5,899 nt of DNA from Pelotomaculum sp. (GTDB lineage: Bacteria; Bacillota; Desulfotomaculia; Desulfotomaculales; Pelotomaculaceae), in assembly GCA_003489345.1 (NCBI GenBank), contig DNIT01000227.1, positions 3,881-9,779 on the forward strand, in the 5' to 3' direction. Within the stretch, counting starts at the first letter, position 1, and each line of letters begins with the position of its first letter. This document shows positions 1 to 4,823 of this stretch, one piece after another. The position numbers were made by a program, and so were the translations under genes. The notes beneath the pieces are model-generated. The model had not been told where the DNA came from. It ran no database searches and saw only the letters and a program-made list of their open reading frames with translations.

Positions 1-67
1 TAGGGATACCGCCAAACCCGATTGCTGATACCTGCAAACCTGTGCGACCCAATACCCTGTACCTCAT
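1..67 (-). CDS. Aldo/keto reductase, N-terminal fragment (cut by window edge)
   Basis: Only the first 22 codons lie in the window; the gene continues past the left edge. The translation begins MRYRVLGRTGLQVSAIGFGG, which matches the first beta strand and loop of the aldo/keto reductase barrel (pattern LGxTGLxVSxIGFGG). Family members are cytosolic NAD(P)H-dependent oxidoreductases acting on carbonyl substrates; the substrate here cannot be inferred. The ATG at 67 is supported by GGGAGG (minus strand, 78 to 73) with a 5-nt spacer. In anaerobic Firmicutes this N-terminal style often belongs to longer reductases carrying a C-terminal 4Fe-4S ferredoxin domain, but that end is not visible. It lies downstream of hydG on the same strand, separated by an intrinsic terminator, so it is probably a separate unit. 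The family call is fairly sure despite the short length; the subfamily is open. Confidence 0.85.
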   Translation of the reverse strand, partial: MRYRVLGRTGLQVSAIGFGGIP

Positions 68-104
68 AACGTCCTCCCGTCATCAGCAGTCCCCTGTTCC
101 AGGC

Positions 105-161
105 CTATCGAATAAAAACGCGTTTTAAAACCAGACACTTCATATATTCTGTTTGTTTCAT
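105..161 (-). CDS. Possible 18-aa small ORF ahead of the reductase gene
   Basis: An ATG at 161 is preceded by a textbook ribosome binding site, GGAGG (173 to 169), with a 7-nt spacer. The reading frame encodes an 18-residue, lysine/arginine-rich peptide (begins MKQTEYMKC, ends KRVFIR) and stops with TAG at 105-107, 37 nt before the reductase ATG. I do not recognise the peptide. It could be a leader peptide, a translated small protein, or a chance ORF behind a strong SD in an untranslated leader. A 12-bp perfect palindrome, AAAACGCGTTTT (115-126), sits inside it and could equally be an operator. The longer frame that extends upstream to 359 is not credible, because it starts inside the hydG terminator and crosses structured RNA. 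Confidence 0.25.
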   Translation of the reverse strand: MKQTEYMKCLVLKRVFIR

Positions 162-181
162 ACAATTTCCTCCAAAATACG

Positions 182-295
182 CACCTTTTTTACCGTCACG
201 GTGATATGAGGAGCTACCGGACCAAAGCCGGTTAAACGTCCATCGCCGCTGCAGTGCAGCAAGCCTCCGCTTGCACGGCAACACTCTCCAAGGTG
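182..295 (-). promoter_or_regulatory. Putative structured leader RNA (unrecognised riboswitch-like element)
   Basis: Read on the minus strand, this 114-nt stretch folds by eye into a closed multi-branch structure. The basal helix is CACCTT (295 to 290) with AAGGTG (187 to 182), continued by GGAG (289-286) with CTCC (213-210). Inside are an arm closed by TTGCCG (281-276) and CGGCGA (248-243) with an inner GCAAGC/GCTTGC hairpin (274-269 with 264-259, loop GGAG), and a hairpin ACCGG/CCGGT (232-228 with 220-216). A small hairpin ACCG/CGGT (202-199 with 195-192) follows the CTCC strand. The basal helix ends 8 nt before the GGAGG ribosome binding site at 173-169. The element lies between the hydG terminator and the reductase, the usual place for a 5' leader. 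It matches no class I know well; helices were found by eye, without energy calculation or covariation. A weak promoter candidate is TTTACA (330-325), 17 nt, TGAATT (307-302). Confidence 0.35.
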
Positions 296-327
296 GGCGC
301 GAATTCATTTGCCCAACGCTTACATGT

Positions 328-366
328 AAAGAAAAGCTATGATATATTTTTCTTATCATAGCCTTT
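328..366 (-). terminator. Intrinsic terminator of hydG
   Basis: On the minus strand a 13-bp stem (366-354 with 344-332, core GCTATGATA/TATCATAGC) encloses a 9-nt A-rich loop and runs into a T-rich tail, TTTTCTTT. One stem position is a G-U wobble on the minus-strand RNA but would be a C-A mismatch on the plus-strand RNA, so it is best formed in the hydG transcript. It starts 58 nt after the hydG stop codon. Confidence 0.82.
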
Positions 367-424
367 CTCCATGAAAAAACCGGTATTTTTCCAGAGCGTC
401 AAGCAGAGCATAGACGCGCCGGAC

Positions 425-1849
425 CTAAAAATATAAGTCTCTCGTACCTTCTTCTATTTTCTTCAATTCACTGATTGTCATCTGTTTAATCCGGGGATCC
501 GGGATCATTTCCAGATGCTCTTGTATGGTTCGTTCTCCAATTGCTCTGGTTTCCGGACCGGCGTAGTCTATCAGATATTCTTTAAACGTCAATATAGCGT
601 TGGGCTGACAGACGTTTTGAATTTCCCCGCTTTTGGCCAGGGGCATAAACCGGTCTCCCGTTCTGCCTTTGCGATAACAGGCGGTGCAGTAACTTGGGAT
701 ATAGCCGGATTCGCAAAGATGGCGGAGAATTTCATCGGGAGTCCGGGTGTCCTCCACCTCAAATTGAGGCGTGCTTTCTTCTTCCAGACTAATACCGTTT
801 TTGATTTCCTCCAGCTTCTTCTTGTATCCGCCTATGCCGACGCAGGAAGCGGCGCTCATCTGGGATATGCCCAGGTCAATGACTTCGTCCCGGTAGCCGG
901 GTTTTTCACGGGTAGAAATGATCAAGCCGGTATACGGCACCGCCAGGCGGAAAACCGCCACGATTTTTTTGAACTGGTCATCGTTAACCAGATAGGGAAA
1001 GGCGCTTAAATCCACATCCTCCGCCGCGCGCAGGCGCGGGAAGGAAATGGTGTGAGGACCCACGCCAAACCTTTCTTCCAGGTGTAAAGCATGGAATATC
1101 AGAGCCACCACTTCAAACCGGTAGTCGTAAAGGCCAAAAAGCGCTCCCATCCCCACATCGTCGATGCCGCCTTCCATAGCTCTGTCCAATGCGGTGGTAT
1201 GCCAGTCATAATCCCGTTTGGGACCGTAGGGATGCATTTTGGCATAGGTTTCCCGGTGGTAGGTCTCCTGGAAAAGAATATACGTGCCAACACCGGCCGC
1301 TTTCAACTTTTGATAGTCTTCCACGGTAGTGGCGGCAATCTGGACGTTGATCCTCCGGATTGAACCGTTGTCCTTCATGGTATCATAAATTGTTTTCATC
1401 GCCTCTGTTACGTATTCGATAGGAGCATTTTGGGGATCTTCCCCCATATCCAGCATGACTCGCTTATGGCCCAGCTCTTCCATGGCCTCTATTTCTTCGC
1501 GGATTTCTTCCATGGACAATTTTTTGCGGACCGCGTCGCTGGTACTGTGAAAACCACAGTAAACGCAGCCGTTCACACAGTAACTGCTCAAATAGAGAGG
1601 CGCAAACATCACGATCCTTTTGCCATAAATCTTTTCTTTGATGGATAAAGCGGCGGCAAACATTTTTTGCAGCAACTCCGGATCTTCCAACTGGATTAAA
1701 GCCGCCACCTCACGGGGGGTTAGGCCTTTTGCCGCTTTTGCTTTTTCAATAATGGACTCCACTTCGCTAGCAGGGATGGAAGCCGTTTCCTCCAACAGTT
1801 GATTGATTAAAGATTCGTTGATAAAGTCCGCACAATAGGTTTTTTCCAT
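425..1849 (-). CDS. hydG: HydG, [FeFe]-hydrogenase H-cluster radical SAM maturase (tyrosine lyase)
   Basis: A complete protein of 474 residues, the usual length for HydG. It carries both family signatures: the radical-SAM cluster motif CX3CX2C at C91, C95 and C98 (CVNGCVYCGF), and the C-terminal auxiliary cluster motif CX2CX22C at C388, C391 and C414 (CTACYRKGRTGDRFM...C). H266 in GPHTISFPRLR corresponds to the conserved histidine near the 'dangler' iron of the auxiliary cluster. From family knowledge, HydG cleaves L-tyrosine with SAM to p-cresol, CO and cyanide and builds the Fe(CO)2(CN)-cysteine unit used with HydE and HydF to assemble the hydrogenase active site in the cytosol. The related thiamine enzyme ThiH lacks the auxiliary motif, which excludes it. 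ATG at 1849 follows AAAGGAG (1862-1856) with a 6-nt spacer. No hydA, hydE or hydF is nearby; the gene has its own promoter, attenuator-like leader and terminator. Confidence 0.97.
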   Translation of the reverse strand: MEKTYCADFINESLINQLLEETASIPASEVESIIEKAKAAKGLTPREVAALIQLEDPELLQKMFAAALSIKEKIYGKRIVMFAPLYLSSYCVNGCVYCGFHSTSDAVRKKLSMEEIREEIEAMEELGHKRVMLDMGEDPQNAPIEYVTEAMKTIYDTMKDNGSIRRINVQIAATTVEDYQKLKAAGVGTYILFQETYHRETYAKMHPYGPKRDYDWHTTALDRAMEGGIDDVGMGALFGLYDYRFEVVALIFHALHLEERFGVGPHTISFPRLRAAEDVDLSAFPYLVNDDQFKKIVAVFRLAVPYTGLIISTREKPGYRDEVIDLGISQMSAASCVGIGGYKKKLEEIKNGISLEEESTPQFEVEDTRTPDEILRHLCESGYIPSYCTACYRKGRTGDRFMPLAKSGEIQNVCQPNAILTFKEYLIDYAGPETRAIGERTIQEHLEMIPDPRIKQMTISELKKIEEGTRDLYF

Positions 1850-2044
1850 TTCATGCTCCTTTCTTTATTGTCCCGGACTGCAAAAAGTAAAACCTCCCGT
1901 CTGGAAGGTTTTATTGACTAAAAAAATATATCCATCATACCCCCGGGATCAGAGCAATCTCTTCCCCCTCAGATAGTCAAACCTCCCTTCCAGCCAGGCG
2001 CGCCCTACCAGTCAGGACATTTTTTTATTTAATTTTGTATTCTT
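1850..2044 (-). promoter_or_regulatory. hydG leader with mutually exclusive antiterminator/terminator hairpins
   Basis: This is the predicted hydG 5' leader, read on the minus strand from the inferred start near 2044. Segment A (GGGAGGTTTGACTA, 1987-1974) and segment C (GGGAGGTTTTACT, 1898-1886) are near-identical direct repeats, 12 of 13 matching. Segment B (1920-1903, between them) is complementary to both. B with C makes the terminator. A with B makes a 14-bp stem (TTGACTA/TAGTCAA, then GGGAGGT/ACCTTCC with one G-U, 4-nt bulge) enclosing a hairpin at 1966-1945 (AGAG/CTCT plus GGGA/TCCC). A long-range pairing, TGTCC and GACTG (2019-2009) with CAGTC and GGACA (1880-1869), closes the region just past the U tract. 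This layout is that of a transcription attenuator or riboswitch. I recognise no known aptamer, and the ligand or protein partner is unknown. The folding is by eye. Confidence 0.6.
1881..1913 (-). terminator. Intrinsic terminator inside the hydG leader
   Basis: On the minus strand an 11-bp stem (1913-1903 with 1898-1888: AAAACCTTCC against GGGAGGTTTT, one G-U wobble) has a 4-nt AGAC loop and is followed by CTTTTTG. The wobble pair becomes a C-A mismatch on the opposite strand, so the element points toward hydG. It ends 32 nt before the hydG ATG and downstream of the hydG promoter. It would therefore stop hydG transcription unless segment B is captured by the upstream repeat. It would also stop readthrough from the SLH gene. 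Confidence 0.75.
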
Positions 2045-2050
2045 ACCCAT

Positions 2051-2079
2051 ATCATAATCCCTATTCTTGCACGCGTCAA
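2051..2079 (-). promoter_or_regulatory. Sigma-A-type promoter of hydG
   Basis: The minus strand carries TTGACG (-35, 2079-2074), a 17-nt spacer and TATGAT (-10, 2056-2051). Each box matches 5 of 6 consensus bases at ideal spacing. It lies 46 nt after the stop codon of the upstream SLH gene, and the start would fall near 2044, giving a leader of about 195 nt. This is the best promoter in the window. Confidence 0.68.
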
Positions 2080-2124
2080 ATACTGATGCAAATATTTTTT
2101 GGGACTGTTGAAAAACTTAATACC

Positions 2125-4425
2125 CTATTTCCAGCTCTTCAGAAGCTTGACCAGGGTTATGGCCGCTTCCTCCCTGGATACATGCTCCTGCGGCCGGAAA
2201 TAACCCTCCCGCGGCTCAAGCAGCCCCATGGCAACGGAGATGGCTGCGTGCCCCCGCAGGTTTTCGGGAATTTCAGCCGCATCCTGGAAATCCAGGACGT
2301 AAATATCACTCAGCCGGGCTACCCGGTACAGGCCGATGGCGTGGATGGACAACCTGGCCATGAAGATGCGGGTAACCGGAGCGTCGGGGTCGGGCTGCTC
2401 GCCTTTTTGCAGGATACCCAGCTGCACGGCTTGCTCATAGTAGGGCTGGTACCAGGCCTCATCATTGCCCGTCGACAGCGGTCTTACTCCTCCTTCGGAA
2501 TAGGTGCCGGCCTTAACCAGCATCGCAATCAGTTCAGCCTGGGTCACCGCATCGTTTGGCCTGAATAAGCCGCCGGCGGCGCTGATAATGCCCGCGTCGG
2601 CCAGCATTTCCACGGCCTCCCGGGCAGGACTGCCGGTCAGGTCGGTAAATCCGCTCCCTGCGGAGGGCGCTTCCACAGCTTCACCTTCAGAATTCAGGGT
2701 TTGGCCTGAAAAGGCGTCGAGCATGGTGAAATTTTGGTTGTTCAGGTGGTAGGTTAGGTAGATTGCAGCCCTAACCGTCCTTCCCTTCCACTGATCCTCC
2801 GGCCACAGGCTCAGGTAAGCCTCGGTCAGCGGCGCCTCCCGCAGAAAGACGTCGGCTGCGGCGTCAGCGTCCATAACGCCCTGCGGCTCCGGGAAGTCCA
2901 CATCGTACCAGCTCATACGGAAACCGGTTATTTGCCCGGTCACTGCGTTCACATCCACGGTAAAGCCGTTGTCGGGAAACTGGATGCCGTCCCTGGCCAC
3001 CCGGGACCAGACAAAGGTGTAAGCGCCGGGGAGCTGCTTTTCACTTAGATACGGTCCCATCACCGGCTGGGCGTCCTTGAAGACTACCTGTCCCCATTTC
3101 TCAGGTTGCGCTTCTTTAATAAAGCTTTCAGCAGCATTGCGGGCGTCCACCTCGCTGAATTTGGGTTCTGTTGTTCCAAGCCTGTCCCAGACATAGTATT
3201 CGTTCAAGTTGAAGGATACCAGTTCCCCGCTGGCAGCGTCCACGGAAATTTCCAGCCGCTTCCGGTCCGGCTCGGTACCGGCCTCCCAGCTAAAATGCCA
3301 GGTCTTTTGGTCCGTAAAAAGATAGTCCTGCTCAATCCTGCTGCTGCGCAAGGCGTATTCGCCCGGCACATTTACGGCCGCCTTGGCCTTGGCCAGCGCC
3401 GCATCCTGTGTCAGCAGGTTTTTGGCGCCTTCTACGGCGCTTACTTCCACCGGGTTCAGCTGATATTCTTCTTTCGCGGTACTGGGCATTTTCATCATCC
3501 CGGCGCCGCCGGCCCCGTCGTAAAGCCCGTAGTAATTCCCATTATCCAGGATTTTCCCGGTCAGGGCATCGATCAGAAGCTGTGCTCTTTGGTCGGGCAA
3601 GCAGTAGACGAGCTTTAGAGGAACCTCGCTGCCGCCTGGCTTACGCGGCCGGAAGTAGTAAAGCTGGGGACTTGCCTGGGTACGAAAGATCTGTTCGGCC
3701 TCCGGCTTGCTGATGCTCCCGCTCGGGTCGGGAAAGCGCGCGGCGTCGTCCCAGTTCAGATTGAATCCGGTTACTTCGCCGGTGTCGCCGTTAACCGTGA
3801 CGTTTATACTGTTTTCCAGGTAGGGGAAACCGTTTACCACGCGGGCAAAACGATAGCTGTATTCCACCTGGCTCCGGGTCTGGGAAAGAAGCGGCGGGAG
3901 GTAATCCCGTCCGGGCTGCAGCAGGGTTTCTTTAAAACGCGACGGGTGTAATCTCTCCGCCAGGGCGGCCGCGATACCCTGGGCCTGCTCCTTGCTGTAC
4001 GCAGGCAGTCCCTGGTAACCGCTTCCGTCAAGCGAAGGATTCCACTGTGACATGCTCCAGATTTCCCCGGTTTGGGCGTTGACTCTTACATCAAAGTACC
4101 CTCCGGTCTTGGCGCTGCGGCTCCAGTGCAGTTCCCAAAAGGACCCTTGCTCCGACTGTTCGAAACCGTTCGTGAACTTGTCAAAGTCCGCCGGGACCTG
4201 GAAAGCGTCCCGGGCAATCTTGATCGCTTGCTCCAGGCTTACGGCAGCCTGTCCTGCTTCCGGCGACTTGTTATTGTTGTCTAAAGCCTGGGCAGGAGCT
4301 GCAATTTTTTCCGGGGCATCCGCAGCCGCAGCTTGTGGCGGCCCAATGGCAACCTGCGTTACAAAGAAGCCAAGGGCCAGGACCAGCGCAAAAAACCTTG
4401 ACGCAACCAATTTTCGATATTTCAT
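2125..4425 (-). CDS. Secreted YcdB/PepSY-like repeat protein with three C-terminal SLH domains
   Basis: The 766-residue product starts with a Sec signal peptide: basic MKYRK, a hydrophobic core to about residue 29, and likely cleavage after QAAAA near residue 35. A low-complexity linker (about 37-58) leads into a long region resembling YcdB/YcdC and PepSY domains. It shows six copies of a turn motif of the form (V/I/L)(N/D)xx(T/S)G(E/K/Q) near residues 115, 211, 285, 395, 492 and 569, usually after an alpha segment rich in Ala and Glu. Three SLH domains follow (about 592-637, 655-700, 708-760), which anchor proteins to secondary cell-wall polymer. PepSY-type domains are thought to inhibit or chaperone peptidases, but the role here is unknown; no catalytic motif was seen. 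The ATG at 4425 was chosen over an upstream in-frame ATG at 4458 because AGGGAGGAGG (4440-4431) sits 5 nt before it and no ribosome site precedes 4458. It appears monocistronic. Confidence 0.9.
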   Translation of the reverse strand: MKYRKLVASRFFALVLALGFFVTQVAIGPPQAAAADAPEKIAAPAQALDNNNKSPEAGQAAVSLEQAIKIARDAFQVPADFDKFTNGFEQSEQGSFWELHWSRSAKTGGYFDVRVNAQTGEIWSMSQWNPSLDGSGYQGLPAYSKEQAQGIAAALAERLHPSRFKETLLQPGRDYLPPLLSQTRSQVEYSYRFARVVNGFPYLENSINVTVNGDTGEVTGFNLNWDDAARFPDPSGSISKPEAEQIFRTQASPQLYYFRPRKPGGSEVPLKLVYCLPDQRAQLLIDALTGKILDNGNYYGLYDGAGGAGMMKMPSTAKEEYQLNPVEVSAVEGAKNLLTQDAALAKAKAAVNVPGEYALRSSRIEQDYLFTDQKTWHFSWEAGTEPDRKRLEISVDAASGELVSFNLNEYYVWDRLGTTEPKFSEVDARNAAESFIKEAQPEKWGQVVFKDAQPVMGPYLSEKQLPGAYTFVWSRVARDGIQFPDNGFTVDVNAVTGQITGFRMSWYDVDFPEPQGVMDADAAADVFLREAPLTEAYLSLWPEDQWKGRTVRAAIYLTYHLNNQNFTMLDAFSGQTLNSEGEAVEAPSAGSGFTDLTGSPAREAVEMLADAGIISAAGGLFRPNDAVTQAELIAMLVKAGTYSEGGVRPLSTGNDEAWYQPYYEQAVQLGILQKGEQPDPDAPVTRIFMARLSIHAIGLYRVARLSDIYVLDFQDAAEIPENLRGHAAISVAMGLLEPREGYFRPQEHVSREEAAITLVKLLKSWK

Positions 4426-4501
4426 TTTCTCCTCCTCCCTTATGTACGGGTTGGTCATGAAATGCCGTTAGTTAATTAGCTAAAGCCATTTCCTAAACAC
4501 T

Positions 4502-4530
4502 ACTATATTACTAGTTTGACGTCAATAAGC
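4502..4530 (-). promoter_or_regulatory. Weak promoter candidate for the SLH gene
   Basis: On the minus strand a good -10-like TATAGT (4507-4502) is present, but the best -35-like sequence, TTGACG (4525-4520), is only 12 nt away. At normal spacing only poor -35 matches are found (TTATTG at 15 nt). The TTGACG is half of the TTGACGTCAA palindrome, so it may be an operator instead. The region is the right distance upstream of the start codon (about 80 nt). Confidence 0.25.
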
Positions 4531-4633
4531 CCGCCCAGGTTTAACCAAACAGCCAAAAAATCAAAGAAAACTGCCGGCCGATTAAAACTTAAATATTTTA
4601 CGCACGAACAGCAATGATGATTTCAGATAAAGA

Positions 4634-4662
4634 TTTACTTTCTCAAAATATTAAAATAGAAT
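4634..4662 (+). promoter_or_regulatory. Candidate promoter of the M24 peptidase gene
   Basis: TTTACT (4634-4639), a 17-nt spacer and TAGAAT (4657-4662) give 4/6 and 5/6 consensus matches in an AT-rich stretch. Transcription would start near 4669 and leave a leader of about 155 nt that includes the terminator at 4758-4796. In such AT-rich DNA a chance match is quite possible. Confidence 0.35.
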
Positions 4663-4757
4663 AATATAGAATAAAATACTGTTATCAATTGAACATGGAT
4701 TATTATCCGCAACGATAGCCGAAAATTTTACCTGCTTAAAGGTACCGCAGGATTAGT

Positions 4758-4796
4758 CTCTTGTCCCAATTGATTGGGATGGGAGGTTTTTATTTT
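4758..4796 (+). terminator. Intrinsic terminator in the 5' leader of the M24 peptidase gene
   Basis: A 12-bp stem pairs 4758-4769 with 4774-4785 (strong core TCCCAA/TTGGGA, outer CTC/GAG, three G-U wobbles between), with a TTGA loop and a tail of TTTTTATTTT. It points toward the peptidase gene and ends 27 nt before its GTG. No plus-strand gene lies upstream, so it is either an attenuator for the peptidase or the end of a short RNA. A 5-bp hairpin, CCTGC/GCAGG (4731-4735 with 4747-4751), directly precedes it. The block resembles the 3' end of a T-box (GGTACCGC, then CTCTTGTCCC), but the tRNA-pairing TGGN in its proper setting is absent. Confidence 0.68.
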
Positions 4797-4823
4797 ATAG
4801 TAATAACCAGGGGGGTACGGAGC

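Larger units (their letters stand above)
4426..4823. other. Divergent intergenic region between the SLH gene and the M24 peptidase
   Basis: These 398 bp hold no credible gene. The left third carries the SLH gene's upstream region, the middle (about 4580-4720) is strongly AT-rich with a candidate promoter for the plus strand, and the right part has a small hairpin and an intrinsic terminator before the peptidase start. A perfect 10-bp palindrome, TTGACGTCAA (4516-4525), and an 8-bp one, TTAGCTAA (4476-4483), lie on the SLH side and could be operators. Confidence 0.6.

Noticed and set aside
105..359. 84-codon minus-strand ORF downstream of hydG
   Set aside because: Its start lies inside the hydG terminator hairpin, it has no ribosome site there, and it runs across the self-complementary leader segment; only its last 18 codons have an SD.
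515..1009. Plus-strand ORFs inside hydG and the SLH gene
   Set aside because: They are antisense shadows of strongly conserved genes, without ribosome sites or recognisable domains.
1918..1938. Six-residue leader peptide (MMDIFF) in the hydG leader
   Set aside because: It is too short, has no regulatory codon run and only a poorly spaced G-run in front, so it cannot be separated from chance.
1869..2019. A 151-bp MITE bounded by inverted repeats TGTCC..GACTG and CAGTC..GGACA
   Set aside because: No target-site duplication is visible and the ends are better explained as a long-range stem of the leader RNA; a search for other copies in the genome would settle it.
2101..2118. Sequence GGGACTGTTGAAAAAC resembling an insertion-sequence end
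   Set aside because: Only one end is present, with no matching inverted copy or transposase remnant in the window.
4426..4458. Upstream ATG at 4458 as the start of the SLH protein
   Set aside because: It would place 11 polar, charged residues before the signal peptide and has no ribosome site, whereas ATG 4425 has AGGGAGGAGG at 5 nt.
4731..4796. A complete functional T-box riboswitch
   Set aside because: The 3' part is similar, but the tRNA acceptor-pairing TGGN bulge in AGGGTGG context and a recognisable stem I with specifier loop are missing, and the leader is short for a T-box.
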